A stretch of 64,000 nucleotides of DNA, from positions 62,001-126,000 of the forward strand of contig CP071498.1 of NCBI GenBank assembly GCA_017354895.1. Reading direction: 5' to 3'. This document shows, one piece after another, positions 36,676 to 50,058 of this stretch. The translations under genes and the position numbers were made by a program. How positions within the stretch are numbered: the stretch's first letter is position 1; every line of letters begins with the position of its first letter. The DNA comes from Podospora comata. Taxonomy: Eukaryota > Ascomycota > Sordariomycetes > Sordariales > Podosporaceae. The notes below the pieces were generated by a model that did not search any database, was not told where the DNA came from, and saw only the letters and a list, made by a program, of their open reading frames with translations.

Positions 36676-39600
36676 ATGCCTCCAGAACCAAGAGCCAGCG
36701 ACCGGGCCGCGTATTACACGATGAAGACGACGACTAGTTTGTCGACGACACAAGCACCAGGTCACTCCCGCACCAACTCCCAGTCTTTCTTTTCCAACAA
36801 GGGCACCGGCACCCCATTATCTTCGCCTCGCCCGCCCCATTCTGTTGGTCAACAGTATCCCCCCAAGTCATCACCCGGTACAGGTCGAGGGGGTGCTATG
36901 GACGCTCGTACTCCGAGCCCAAATTACTTTGGTCTGGCCGTGGACTCTGGTGCCGACCCACGAGAATCGGCGCTTCTGCCGCACGAGAACTGGAGCACCC
37001 CAACGTCCTCGGTCAAGTCCTTTGCCGCTGCCATACCAAAACACTTGCCGCTAGATGCCAACCCAGAGTTTGAGGCCTTCAGGCGACAGATTGACGCAAA
37101 CAGGGGGCGCTCCGGGTTTAGCCTCTCCGCCACACACTTCAACATCACAAGTGGAGGCCCGTTCGCTCCGACAGTATCAACCCCTTCTGCCCAACAACGG
37201 CCTCGCCCACCACGATCACAAACCCATGGAAGTAATTTGCCAGAAAACCCGCTGCCGCGGCCATCACTACCAACAGAGTCCGGCAGCTGGGGGCCGGGGG
37301 ACAACCCCTGCCAGCCAGCCGTGGAAAAGGACAGTTCTCAAGGTGCGCCCCACCTCTCGACAGAGTCGAGGCTTGGGATCAAGGGATTCAAAAATCCTCC
37401 CTTTTTCCTGGGTCTTGCAAAGCCGCCGAGCCAGGAGTGGGAGAAACTCAACTCATCCATCTCCGAAGCAAGCGGTCGACCCGGCCGCAAAACTGAGACG
37501 CCCTCGCCTACTTTCAATCAACAGACGCATGACGGTCAGCAGGCAACACAAGGATGTGGCGAGCCTGACATGATCTCACCAGCGGCGCTCAAACAACTCC
37601 TGGATAAGAGCAAAGGGGAAGACCTTCTGCTGCTAGACATCCGGGTTTCTCCCCAGTTTGCTCAAGCGAGGATCCAGGGCGCCCTGAACCTGTGTATTCC
37701 AACCACCCTGTTGAAGAGGGCAACCTTCAACCTCGAGAAGCTTCAACAGACTTTCCAGGCAGACCGGGACCAGGACAAGTTCGCCAAGTGGCAGACATCG
37801 AGTCATTTGGTTGTGTACGATGCCGCGTCCGCCGACAAGCGTGACGCGACCTCGGCTCTGAACATGATCAAAAAGTTCACCAACGAGGGCTATTCGGGAA
37901 CCACGAGCATTCTACGCGGTGGCTTTAACGCCTTTGTCCTGGCGTATCCAAACTTGGTCGATCGCTCATCAAACATGATGTCACCCAGCCTGTCACTAGG
38001 TGGCGCAGGTTCTGCTACGAATGGTATACGGACAAATGTCCCGCCTGTCATTGGCGGAGTCATGCTGCCGACCACAAACGACAAGATAGATCCATTTTTC
38101 AGCAACATCCGCCAAAACCAAGACCTTGTTGATGGCGTTGGCCAAATGGATGTTGGGGTTCCGACAGGGCTTGATAAGAATAGGCTACCGCGCTGGCTCC
38201 AGGAGGCCATCGAGATCAGCGACCATGGTAAGCGGGTATCGGACAAGTTTCTGCGGATCGAGCTTACAGAGCAGTCCCGCATGAAGCTTGCCTATGCTGC
38301 CTTTGCGAGCTCGAAAAATCACGGTCCCCAGACTGAGACCCAGGTGCGGTTGTCTGGGGTTGAACAGGGTGGAAAGAACCGGTACAAGGATATCTTGCCG
38401 TTTGAACACGCACGTGTGAAGCTTCAGGGCCGCCCAGAGGGAGCATGCGATTATGTAAATGCCAGCCACATCCAGGCCAAGCGGAGTTACAAGCGTTATA
38501 TCGCCAGCCAAGGACCCCTGCCGGCGACGTTTGAGGTATGTCCAGTGATCCTTTGATTTACTTTGTCCCGCCAGGTCTAACTCTTCCCACAGGACTTTTG
38601 GTCGGTGGTCTGGGACAATGATGTACGCGTCATCGTCATGTTGACTGCCGAATCGGAAGGGGGTCAACTCAAGTGCCACCCCTATTGGAAAGGCAGGGAC
38701 TTCGGTCCTGTCCGGCTTCGTCTGCTGTCCGAAAAAAAGATATCGTTGGATATTGACAAGCATCGGGCCGGATCGACCGCCGCGAACGATGAATCTGCTC
38801 CAACCCAGTCGAACGACCACGCCTCCACCATCCCTGAAGGAGGCCGTCGACGTGCCAATACCACAACCACGCTGAACTCCAAGACACCGGGATCCCATTA
38901 TGGCACCACCCAGGCGGCCGAAACTCCTTTCGTCACGATCCGAAAGTTCGCTCTAAGCCATGCAATGGAACCCTTCGCCCCCATTCGAGAGATTACCCAT
39001 CTCCACTACACTTCATGGCCTGACTTTGGTGCACCAGCCCAACCAAGCCATTTGCTCGCGCTGGTGGAATTAGCTAATGTCATGCAACGCGCCGCCCTCC
39101 CGAACGACCCTACAGTGACGACGTCACAGGCGCAACCTCGTCATGGCAGCGGCAGCTACTTTGACCCGTCCCCCCCACTCCGACCAGACAGCCTGAGCAC
39201 CACTGTTCAGCGTATCTCTTATGACGCGCCTGAGCCTATCGAGAAAAGTCGTCCCATGCTAGTTCACTGCTCGGCCGGGTGTGGCCGAACAGGAGCCTTT
39301 TGTACGGTGGACAGCGTAATCGACATGCTCAAGCGGCAGCGGCAGCAGCAACAACAGCACTCTGTGGCCGCGCAGGCGTCATCCTCGACCGTTCACCGGT
39401 GCAGTTCTAACAAACGGACATCCCAAGACGGCTGGGACGATGATGACGACGACGGCAGAGGTAAGCGTCTCGCGCTCCAGCAAGACCGAGACACAAGGGT
39501 GGATCCAGACGGAGATGTGACAATGGCCATGGATGAAGGCTTTGTCGTTCTCCCACGCCAAACGGCAGCACCGTCGCCTTTCACATCCCAAGCAAACGGG

Positions 39601-39849
39601 TTCCCTGGGTTCAGTGGTGGCAGGGAGAGCATAGACACGGCCTGGCTGGAGGACGACAGCGTTGATCTTATTGCCCGGACAGTAGAGGACTTTAGAGGGC
39701 AGAGATTGAGCATGGTGCAGAGCTTGAGGCAGTTTGTGCTGTGCTACGAGACAGTGCTGGAGTGGATCTGGAGGGTGGAGGATGGTGGTGGCGCAGGGGG
39801 GTGTCTGCTTGGTCGAGCGAGAGGAAGGAGTGGCAGTTTGGCCTTTTGA
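36676..39849 (+). CDS. protein tyrosine phosphatase with N-terminal rhodanese-like domain
   Basis: Two exons, 36676-38535 and 38593-39849 (57-nt intron), give about 1038 residues. The first 290 or so residues are Ser/Pro-rich and probably disordered. Residues about 300-420 form a rhodanese/Cdc25-like domain (LLLLDIRVSPQFAQARIQGALN), but no active-site cysteine loop is obvious. The phosphatase domain runs from about 490 (KNRYKDILPFEHARVKL, NASHIQAKRSYKRYIASQGP) through DFWSVVWDNDVRVIVML and the WPD loop (SWPDFG) to the signature HCSAGCGRTGAF with C846. The build resembles Pyp1/Pyp2-type MAP-kinase phosphatases of fungi, which inactivate stress MAP kinases; that is a family inference. A Gln run and a DDDDDDGRGKR stretch are inserted after the signature helix. 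Confidence 0.88.
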
Positions 39850-40220
39850 TGCAATGGTGTCGATAACAAGTGGTTGATATATATATACAGCCGTCCAAGG
39901 CTCTGCTTGGAAGCGTACGCTAGAGAAGGCCAGTGTTCTTCCCCGGCAGCGGCGTTCTGCAGTTTAGCTTCGGCGGCGTGGAGATACCTACATACTAGGC
40001 GGAAGACTACGGCTTACTAGGAATAATACAAGACGAAAAAGACTTCTCGACTATGGTTGGATCACAGACTGACGAGTAATGAATTCGTACCCTTGTGGAT
40101 GTGACACCTGGATACTTGAATTGTTCTAATTGTACATGTAGCAGCACTAAACAACCCAGGATGCAATCTTGCAAAGCCGCGCCTGCTCTTTCCAGTTTCC
40201 CCCCAACGCCAGACTGAAAA
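39850..40220. other. convergent 3' region
   Basis: 371 bp between the stop codons of the phosphatase and rpt6. No gene is seen. Confidence 0.6.
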
Positions 40221-41449
40221 TTAACGCCACAGCTTGGCCAAAGACACCTCCTTGTCGTCGTGCTTGTTCAGAATCTTGGCCGTCGCCAGCTCAAAGTCCT
40301 CCTGCGTGACATGCACACGCCTCTCGCGAAGGGCATACATGCCCGCCTCGGTACACACGCCCTTCAACTCGGCCCCCGAACAGCCATTCATCTTCTCGGC
40401 AATCTTGGTCAGGTTGATCCCGCGTGTCAGGTTCATTTTGCGGCTGTGGATTCGCAGAATATCGGCTCTGGCTTCCACGCTTGGGGGCGGGAACTCGATC
40501 TTTCGGTCGATGCGCCCCGGGCGCAGGAGGGCTGGGTCTAGGATATCGAGACGGTTCGTTGCCATAATCACCTTGATGTTCTTGGTTGGCTCGAAACCAT
40601 CGAGCTGGTTGAGGAGCTCCAACATGGTGCGCTGGACTTCCGAGTCGCCACCCGAGGACCCTTCGACACGGGAAGAGCCGATGGAGTCGATTTCGTCCAT
40701 AAAGATGATGGAGGGAGCGTGCTCACGGGCCATAATGAAAAGCTCTCGGACCATGCGCGAACCCTCACCAATGTACTTTTGAACCAGTTCAGAGCCGGAG
40801 ACACGGATGAACTTGCAGTCTGTGTGATGGGCCACCGCGCGAGCCAAAAGAGTCTTTCCCGTTCCAGGGGGGCCGTAGAGGAGAACACCCTTTGGTTGGG
40901 CAATGCCGAGAGACTCAAAGAGCTCTGGATGTTTGAGCCCGAGCTCGATGACCTCCTTGATTTCCTTGATTTGTTGGTCGAGACCGCCGATCATGTCGTA
41001 GGTGCTATCGGGAACCTTTTCGACCATCATTAGAGATACGAGGGGATCGACCGAGGAAGGAAGCATCTTCTCGAGCTTGTAGGAGTCGGACAGCAAGGTT
41101 ACGCGCTTGCCAGGTGTGAGTTTGGTGATGTCGACCGAGTCGGCAATGTCAACAACTGCACACGACAAGTGTCAGTTGTAGCTCCCGGAGAAAAGCAGCA
41201 AGACCGAGACCTACCGTATTTGCCCTCGGGATGCACCTTGACCAGAACCTTCTTGGTGCCCATCACCTTGACGACCTCGCCCACGTACGAGCCCGGTTGT
41301 TGTAGCAGACCAAGCTCTTCTCTGAGCAGGCGTACCCGGGAATTGTAGTCGTTGCGCTGGGCTTCGAGACGACGGAGAACGGCTTGACCCTTGAGGATCT
41401 CGAGTTGCATCGACTCAATCTTGTTGTGGTAGTAGTTGTCGAGCGCCAT
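40221..41449 (-). CDS. rpt6: 26S proteasome regulatory ATPase subunit 8
   Basis: Two exons, 41449-41215 and 41155-40221 (59-nt intron), give 389 residues, the normal length for Rpt6. The N-terminal coiled coil ([20 protein letters not shown]) precedes the OB fold ([20 protein letters not shown]). The AAA+ core has Walker A GPPGTGKT, Walker B IIFMDEID, sensor-1 ATNRLD and the arginine-finger region [11 protein letters not shown]. The C-terminus [10 protein letters not shown] is typical of Rpt6. The subunit works in the hexameric ATPase ring that unfolds ubiquitylated substrates and opens the 20S core, in cytosol and nucleus. Near-complete agreement with the conserved family makes the symbol safe. 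Confidence 0.98.
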
Positions 41450-42918
41450 GGTGACAGCGGTTTATGATACCGTTGGCAGGGAGGCGGGACTCGATGGGTT
41501 GTTGTGGCGGGTAAGCAAATGTCGGGTATTGGTAGACTGTTGAAAGAAGAGATGGACCTGTAAGATGGACTGGAACAATTTGGGTAGAGCGTGAGAAATA
41601 AGATAGCTCGTCGTGGCTCGTGTGTCATCGGTTGGAATTCAATGTTGAAGCTGTTGCCCCAGGCCGCCTCCACTGGTGAAATCAGCCATCGAAGGCAGCT
41701 CAGGTCGACGCAATGCGCGCCTGGGCACCGAGCTGCCACCGCCTGGTGCCAAGCCTTATCACAGCTGCCAGCAGATGAGGCCAGGGCACGTGACCTGCGG
41801 CTCTCTTTGCTTGTCGGGGATCCGTGCTAGGCTATCCCGCCAGAGCTTCAATTAGGTAAGCCTAACTGTGAGATGGGGCTGTGATGTCACCGCCAAGGGA
41901 TTGTCCATGATATCGTGTTGTGGGTAGGTCTTTGAAATCAAAATATGATAATTGATGGCTATTTGGAGCTCCCACAATTTACCTTATCTCAGCATGGACG
42001 GCGAAGTATTGTTAGCAGCGTGAGTTGTTCTCATTAGCAGTGATCCCCAATCTATATTCGTGCCTATTTTGAAGCCGTTTCTCGGATCATTGCCGAACGA
42101 GAGGTGGAAAATCAGAGGAGGAAAGTCAGCAAGTTCGACAGACAGCTATGTAAATATAGACTTTGGCAACGGTTTACGGCGGCATGGGCACGGTCATGGT
42201 CCCAGGGCTGAGCCTGCGGCACATCCCGGTTTTGACGGGCGGTGGTCTGCCATTTGGAGGTGCTTGCTGCCAATCACTAAACGGCGCCAAACCCGGCATC
42301 GCCGCACGCTGTGTCGCTGGCCAGCGCTGGAGGTTACATCGCCCACATCGCCCACATCGCGCGCTGCAGTGGATTGCAGCTTCGGTCAAGTTCCACCCTC
42401 GTGCTGCTGCGTTTGGCGGGCACTCCCGTGATGTTTCACTGTTTCACTACACTCTGGTGGGTAGTGTATAATGATAGACAGGAAGCAGGTGACGGAATAA
42501 AACCGCGCGTTGGGCGACAGGGCACCCTCCCACGCTGCCTTGTGTTTTGGCTGCTTCCCTCAGGTTCCTTATCTCCCGCCTGCTTTCTGCTATCGCAGCC
42601 GGTGTTTCGTCTTGTGCCGACCTGCGCCTCTCTGCCGCCATCCTTCCTTCAATTTTGTCGCGCCTGCTCCTTTTCACCAGATACTGTCCCAGGTCCCTGC
42701 CGCGACGGCTCTGTGCAACTGCCATGCAAACCGAAGCCTGAAATCGCTTGTCGTTGGTCGACTCATCCTTTTCCCAACCTCTCCAAGTCCGCCGTCTCTC
42801 AGCGGCCACCTCGAGCCGAGATTGATCAGCACCACAGCATCAGCGAGGACCGCGGCGTCCTCCAACAATTTGCTTTCTCGCTTGTCACCACTCGGATACG
42901 CAGTACCTAGACATAACC
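41450..42918. promoter_or_regulatory. shared upstream region of rpt6 and the exchanger gene
   Basis: 1.5 kb between divergent genes, with no supported gene. The right half (42,500-42,900) is CT-rich and probably the exchanger's leader. Three tandem 9-bp units (ACATCGCCC) lie at 42336-42362. Confidence 0.5.
42336..42362. repeat. 3 x 9-bp tandem repeat (ACATCGCCC)
   Basis: Two perfect units and one with a single change, in the region upstream of the exchanger gene. Function unknown. Confidence 0.8.
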
Positions 42919-45900
42919 ATGGATTTTAGCCCACAAAAAGATGACGCCTCGGCGACCGACCAATCCCCAACAGACACCCGCCGCCCATCACGGTACGAGT
43001 CCATCACCGGTCAAGACGATCGCATGGATGAGAGCTTCCAGTCGACGGATACTGTGCGGAGAAAGCCAGAAGGTGGGTAGAATCAGATGTCAAGAAACCT
43101 TTGAGAACTCCACCAGTCTGGCCACGTTCTTGGCATTCCCGGGTGACCACTTTTGTTGACGTCTTGGGATCCCCTCACGCCATTGCTGTCTTTGGGGATT
43201 TGAACATGTTGCTGACTCTTTTCGTATTTTCTTCTCTCGATACACAGACTCAACCATGCAAAGCCCGAACCTGGCCAGCGGCGCATTTACAGACCCGGGC
43301 CAGTCCAGTCGAACCACATCAGTCACCGTACGCTCGCCATTGCTAGGCCCGCGAACACGCCCACGAAAACCCGCCATGCCGCGTCGTACATCAACGACAG
43401 CCCAGGCACCGCACAGAGGAGGTGTGTACTCGGTTGACGACGGTATCGCCGAGGTCGAGGCGGATGCTGTCGAGCGCCAGCACAGCTATGCCGTCTCTGT
43501 TCGGAGACGCACCCATGCTCCACCGTCGCTCTCGCGAGTCCATTCCAGGGACGAGGATGGCCCCAGCGACTGGCCCGAAGAACAGCACGAACAAGGCAGC
43601 ACGGTGCCGGGGGTCGACAACGGTGAGCAGCGTTTGGACGAGCAGGTTTCGGACGAGACTCCGGCCGAGGATGACGGTGAAATCAGCGACGCCGAAAGCT
43701 TCACCCTCAAGGACCGCCAACAAGCGATTAACCAAACCCATCCGTTTGGCATCAGGCTATGGAAACCAGCTCTGTACAAGAAGGATCGTTCGGTGCAAAA
43801 GAACGCCGAGGCAGACGTGCATTCGTCGCCGGGTGGGCACGTTAGCAGCTGGCTACTGTTCTTCGACATCATATGGACCCTCGCCTTTGGTTGGTGGATG
43901 GCTCTGTTCGCCTTTGTCGGCGCCGTCATCTGCTTCTGCTTTGCTGCTGCCCCCAGCGGCCGGGAGTACGGCCGTGTCTTGTGGGGTCTGGCAGGGTATT
44001 TGTTTTACCCCTTTGGCAAGTTTGTGCGTCTGGAGCAGCAGGAGGCTTACCTGGAGGAAGACTTGGGCGAAGGCAGGAGCATCAGCGAGTATGAGCAATG
44101 GCAAAGCGGCGACCTCGAGTATGGCCGGCTCTTCTTTGGCCCGGACAGCAACCGCTCCATCGTTGGCCGATCCCGCAGGAGTCTTGATTCGGAACCGGAC
44201 GAGACGGAGAGCCTTTTGTCAAGGGGCCGTGGGCGAGGTTCGGATTCTGATCTGCCACGGATGAAGCGACGCTTGTTTGGCCGTGGTCAGTGGAACATCG
44301 GTCGTGTCGTCTTCTTCCTTTTCTTTTACTTCCTGATCACGCCCTCTCTGTTCATCGTGTCGGCCATCTGCTGGTTTTTGGTGTTTTGGATTCCCATGGG
44401 CAAGGTCACAATGCTCTTGTTTTCGCATCTCCGCCGCCATCCACTAGCACTGTCCTTCGAGTCCGATATGGCCTCTGCCAGAGCACCGGCTGGTCTCCAG
44501 TCTTCAATTCTGGTCTGCACCTATCGAGCTGTCGGCCTCAAATATTGGAAATACACGATTGACGGAACGAACATCTTTCTGATCAACCTCTTGGCCGTGG
44601 TCGGTTTTGTCGTTGTGGACTGGCTTGTGTTGCATCAGGCCCTGGGCGTCCACAACTTCTTCACCTCGTCGGCCTTCTTGTTCATTGCCGGCCTGCTGTC
44701 CATCATTCCCCTTGCCTACTTTATTGGCCAGGCTGTCGCATCCATCTCGGCCCAGTCCTCCATGGGTCTTGGTGCTGCCATCAACGCCTTCTTCTCCACC
44801 ATTGTCGAGGTCTTTCTCTACTGCGTGGCTCTGCGCCAGGGCAAGGCTCAGCTCGTAGAAGGCAGCATTGTTGGCAGCATCTTTGCTGGCATCCTATTCC
44901 TCCCCGGTCTTTCCATGTGCTGTGGAGCCATCAAGCGCAAAACCCAGCGCTTCAACTCGAGATCGGCCGGCGTGACATCGACCATGCTCCTCTTTGCCGT
45001 CATCGCCGCGTTTGGCCCGACTCTGTTTTACCAAATCTACGGAACCCACGAACTGACCTGCCAGGACTGCACCAACTTTGATCACCCTAACCGGGGCGGC
45101 GGTGCTCTTCGGGACTGCCGCCGTTGTTACTTTTCGCAGACGCCTGCTATTAATGATCGTTTCTATCTCCAGGCGGTGCGTCCCTACTGCTACCTTGCCG
45201 CGGGCATGTTATTCTTGTCATACGCTATTGGCCTATGGTTTACGCTCCGCACGCACGCCGCCGTCATCTGGAACACTGACGTGGACGAGAAGAAGCACGA
45301 GGATCAGCCCACTGCCCATAGCACAACCCGGCCATCACACACCATATCTGTCGGCGACGCCAGCGGTGCCGACATTCGCGACTCCCATTTGTACAAGCGC
45401 ATTCTCGGTCAATCCCTGCGTCAGGTTGGGCATATCCCCAAGCTGGATGAGCAGTCTCGCAACAGCTCAACCTTGTCGGCAGGCAAGGCCAATGGAACTC
45501 CGCATGTCGTCCCTCCCAAATCCACCAGCTACGGAACGGAAACGCTGGGGACCAACATGAATATCCCGGGATTCAGTGATGCCGAGAATAACAACCTCGT
45601 CCATCAGGTGGCAGAGATTGCCGCCACCGCGGCAACAGTGGCGGCGAGAAATGTGCAGAGACCCCGACAGATGTCTCATCATGCCTCTACCGTTTCGGCC
45701 GCTGGTCATGGATCTGCTTCTGGAAGTCGTTCGGGCGCCTCTCGTCCCACTACAGTCTCGATTGGGGAGGATCTCGGGGAGTCTGGCGCAGGATCGGGTG
45801 GCCACGGCGGTCATGACGCGCCCAACTGGAGCCGTCTGAAGAGTTCCGTCATTTTGATGGGTGCCACGGTTCTCTACGCCATTGTTGCCGAGATCTTGGT

Positions 45901-46441
45901 CGACACAGTGGATGTTGTTCTGGAAAATTTTGAGATTGACGAAAAGTTCCTCGGGATCACGCTCTTTGCGCTTGTGCCCAACACCACTGAGTTCCTGAAC
46001 GCCATTTCGTTTGCCATGAACGGCAACATTGCCCTGTCCATGGAGATTGGTTCCGCCTACGCCCTCCAAGTCTGCCTCCTGCAGATTCCGGCACTCGTCT
46101 TGTTTTCAGCCCTCTATCCTCCCGCCGGCGTTCCCATGGAGGATGTCGCCAAGTTCACCTTCAGTCTGCTTTTCCCGCAGTGGGACATGGTGACGGTGAT
46201 CCTGTGCGTCTTCTTGCTCAGTTACATGTACGGCGAAGGAAAGAGCAATTACTTCAAGGGCAGTATCCTGTTGCTCAGCTATCTGGTGGTGATCATCGGC
46301 TTCTACTTTAGCGGCTACGGAACTAGTTTTGAGAGCCCGCAGAGCACTGTCAGCCGATTCGACACAATGGGTAGTGACGGTCAGTGGATGAGCTACAAAT
46401 ACAAGACGGTCGGAAGGAGTACGTCTGGTGTGGCTTTTTGA
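42919..46441 (+). CDS. Vnx1-like vacuolar cation/H+ exchanger (CaCA superfamily)
   Basis: Two exons, 42919-43072 and 43248-46441 (175-nt intron), give about 1115 residues. The first 240 or so residues are hydrophilic and acidic. A YccF/DUF307-like membrane domain follows (SSWLLFFDIIWTLAFGWWMA, APSGREYGRVLWGLAGYLFY), then two CaCA alpha-repeats: one in the middle (AINAFFSTIVEVFLYCVALR) and one near the C-terminus (LGITLFALVPNTTEFLNAIS). A Ser/His/Gly-rich cytosolic loop separates the halves. The DUF307 plus CAX arrangement and the PNTTEF motif are those of yeast Vnx1, a low-affinity Na+(K+)/H+ exchanger of the vacuole; ion choice here is inferred. The ATG at 42919 is followed by a hydrophilic MDFSPQKDDASATDQ. 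Confidence 0.88.
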
Positions 46442-48177
46442 TGTTCTGTATCCCTCCGCTCTCGACGCGCAGCATCGGATTTCATCTTTGACACTGCATA
46501 TGCTAGCATGGCCTCAGAACAGAGGGCATCACAGCACAACAGCCTTGATTATTCACAATACCCTCTCTCTGAAATACAGTTCCGCGTCTACCTTTTGTTT
46601 CTTTTTTATTTCCTTTTTCTTGATGCTCATTATCACTGGTATGGGGACGTCCGGGCGGGGAGTTGGGGCGTTGTGTATTGTTCGGCAAGATTGTACTTAG
46701 AATGACGGGCGGGCATGAGAATTACAAGACATGTCCAACAACAAAATGGTGTATGCAGGAAGGGGAGGAGGCAGGCCGGTTTATCGGTGAGGAGGTACGG
46801 CAGTTAACCTAGTGAGGAGAGAATAATGTGACTACCTACGAATATAACATTCACGAGAGACTCGTGTCCGGTGCATGATAACCATCGTGGGGATGGATGG
46901 CTTTTCATTGGTGGGAACGTTGCGATGCAGTGTTCTCCTAGGCATTGCCGTCGGCCGGCAGTTGGGGACTGGGAAGCTCAGCCACATCCGTTGTCGCATT
47001 CGATCGTTTTTGCCAAGCTACGGCTTTTGATCAAGTGCCATGGTTTTATTCAATCTGGGGTCAAAATCGAGAGCTACGATTGGCTGCAATGTTGCTTGGT
47101 GTAGGTATCACATTAATGGCCATATCACTCCGCACACCGTTTGGCTATGCCCTCATAATTGATGGGGAAGGTGAGTGTGCAGTCGAAGCGAAATGGCAAC
47201 TTTGACAACCAAGTGCCACAGGGGCGCTCAATCAGAGGCACAAAATGTTTATCGAGAGGGTGAGATATAATTTAATCGATTTTATTCTTGGTTTTCCTTC
47301 ATAGCTGCTCTATCACCGCGTCTCAACACTAGAACTATCTCCTGGTCCCGTCAGTCACTCCGCGGGCCATTAGCGGGCAAATCTATGGCTTTCTCCCGTT
47401 CAATACCTTGTAGGTAAATGAAGGGCTCAGGGTACACTCTATCAGTGGCGGCCGTCGATAGCAAGGACGAGATCTGCAATTCCTTGCAAAAGCCGGCGAT
47501 ATGACGGCAAAGACCAGTGCTGCATTCCGATAGGCTGAGGAGAGAACGGATCAAAATCTGGCTAAACCACAAATGCCGATGATCCATTGCGGGACTTGAT
47601 ATCCTGGAGATATCACCTCTGGTGACGTCTTATTCGTCGAAGTGTTATCATATGAGGGTATTCGGTACTTAGATTCCCATCCCAAAGGCAGCGAAGTTGA
47701 TGCGGAAGCTGGTCCTCAATGCCAGTCGACCAAAAGAGAAGGACGTAGACCAAGATCGGCACAAGCCTCGTCGCAAGTAAACTGTTTTGCCTCTCAAACC
47801 GCTGGCACTTGGTGGAGAGTTTGTTGATCATTGGGAAACTGTCAGACAATCATCACGGTGGTCCTTTCCAGGCAGGCCTTGGTAGGTACATAGAACAAGA
47901 TAATTCAGATGAAGCCAGTAGCCAACTCCGATCATGTCTTCCTTGGTGATACAGCTTGGTAGAGAATAATCCCGGCTACCGTACACGGAAGCTGCAACTG
48001 CATACTCCATACTCCCATAAATGCAACTTCCGTGCTACCTACCGGAGAGGGGTGTTAGTATTCATCAGACCAAGAGCGGGGAAAAGTTGAGCTGAGGGAT
48101 AAGAACAGCCCTCTGTCCCTCCCCCGAAACCAAGCTTCCTGTTGTTCATCAACTGTTTTCCTCAGCTCGCCTTCAAA
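46442..48177. other. intergenic, possible gene debris on the minus strand
   Basis: 1.7 kb. Two adjacent minus-strand frames (47849-47613 and 47587-47351) are protein-like (for example LVPILVYVLLFWSTG) but lack a recognisable family or clean splice links. I do not call a gene. Confidence 0.45.
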
Positions 48178-49526
48178 ATGGTGTCTCTTACTGATCTCTT
48201 TCTCGCTTCCCTTTTGGTGCCAACCAGCCTTGGCTCTGCCCTGCCACCTCGGATCGATACGATTGACCAAAGGGGTGGACGGGTCACCTTGAAGCAAGTG
48301 CGCAATCCGCGTGGCCACAAAGCTTTCAACCCGGCCAGGGCAACATACAGAACCTTTCTCAAATACGGTGTCCCAGCTCCTGATTACATCAAGAAGGCAG
48401 TCGCCCATATCGACGAGGAACAAGAGGAGGCTTTTGCAAGGATAAAACGCGACACGGGCTCGGCGGCTGCCATACCCATCAACGAGGTAGACATTGCCTA
48501 TGTCACCCCCGTCACCATCGGAACGCCCCCACAGACGCTCATGCTCGACTTGGACACTGGATCCTCGGATCTGTGGGTTTTCAGTAGCTTGACACCAAGC
48601 AACCAGGTCAGGGGCCAAGAGATTTACAGTCCCACCAAGTCGAGCACATCCAAGCTCCTCAGCGGCCACACATGGAGTATTAGATATGGAGATGGGTCCG
48701 GTTCTCGTGGCACTGTATACACGGACAACTTCACCATCGGCGGGCTTGAAGTGAAGAGCCAAGCTGTCCAAGCAGCCCTGGAGGTCTCCTCCAGCTTCAC
48801 CCAGGAGCAAAGTCTCGACGGGCTTGTCGGTCTGGGCTTTTCGGCCCTCAACACTGTACGGCCAAGTAGCCAGTTGACCTTTTTCGACAACGCGCGACCA
48901 AATCTTGATGAGGAGGTTTTCACAGCCGATCTCAAGTATCACGCCAGTAAGGTTTTTCTTCTTCCACTCTTCTTGCCAATATCTCCAGAGCCCCTGTTAA
49001 CAAACGACGTGTCACAGCCGGCAGTTACGACTTTGGTTTCATTGACAGCAAGAAATACGCCGGAAACATCACCTACACGGCTGTTCAACAGTCGCCCGGG
49101 TACTGGACTCACTCGCTGTCTGGGTATTCTGTTGGATCCGGGGCGTTTCAGGCATCGCAAATCAGCGGAATCAGTGACACCGGTACTACATTGGTGTACC
49201 TCCCTACAGCTATCGTAACGGCATACTACCGCCAAGTCCAAGGAGCACAAAACTCCCAATACTACGGCGGCTACGTCTTCCCTTGTTCCAGCACCCTCCC
49301 CACATTCACTTTTGGCATTGAAGGTGCCAGGTTCACCATTCCTGCTTCATACATCAACTACACACGCATTTCCCCGACTTCCACGACGTGCTATGGCGGC
49401 TTACAGAGCAGCTCGGGTTTGGGGATCAATATCTTCGGCGATGTCGCGCTGAAAGCTGCGTTTGTGGTGTTCAGTGGGACGAACCCGCCCAGAATTGGAT
49501 TTGCTATCAAGCCATTGGCATCTTGA
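48178..49526 (+). CDS. secreted pepsin-like aspartic protease (A1 family)
   Basis: Two exons, 48178-48946 and 49018-49526 (71-nt intron), give about 425 residues. A signal peptide (MVSLTDLFLASLLVPTSLGSA) precedes a propeptide of about 70 residues with paired basics near FARIKRDTG. The mature enzyme starts around DIAYVTPVTIGTPPQTL. Catalytic residues are D126 in DLDTGSSDLWVF and D310 in SDTGTTLVYLP; the flap tyrosine lies in RYGDGSGSRG. IFGDVALKAAFVVF and PPRIGFA close the C-lobe. This length and motif set match fungal endothiapepsin/penicillopepsin enzymes that digest extracellular protein at acid pH. The upstream ATG at 48142 would precede the signal peptide by 12 residues and is less likely. 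Confidence 0.93.
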
Positions 49527-50058
49527 CCGCCGTATTATGGAAACCTGATAAGAATGAGGTCAGAAGGAACAGGGGGGGTAAGTCTGTAATGAGCTAGAGA
49601 TATTTTTTACGTGGGTGTTTCAGCGCTGGACAGCTCGGTCTCTTCTGTTGACATTTCTCATCGAACTACTCATAGCTTCACAACTCTGAACCTTAATCTC
49701 GATATGACGGGTGGTTACTAAAGCATCACCTTTGTCGCTTTTCATAGCCCATTACTTGTGTATCTTGATCTGTATGGGGAAGCATACAGTTACGTCCACA
49801 TATGCTAAGGGAAAGGCTGCGGTTTTTCTGACCAAGGTATTTTCAAAGTGAGGTCTTTTGGTTTCAGTACCCAGAGGCGCCCCAGGATAAGACCACAATC
49901 ACGTACACTCAAGTCACGAACTAAAGTCTACAGTGTTCATGTTGTCACTGAAAAGGGGACAGGTAAACTTTCCATTTGTCATGTTTAGCATAGATATAAA
50001 CTTGACCCGTGAATGTTCTATTTGAATGAAAAGGCTCGCCCGCCATGCTAGTCCCTGC
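49527..50058. other. convergent 3' region, nothing recognised
   Basis: 532 bp between the protease stop and the stop of the next gene on the other strand. Confidence 0.5.

Noticed and set aside
47351-47849. Two adjacent minus-strand frames as a membrane-protein gene
   Set aside because: No consistent splice joins them and no family pattern is visible.
48055-48942. 295-codon minus-strand frame opposite the aspartic protease
   Set aside because: It is an antisense shadow of a gene with clear catalytic motifs and has no domain of its own.
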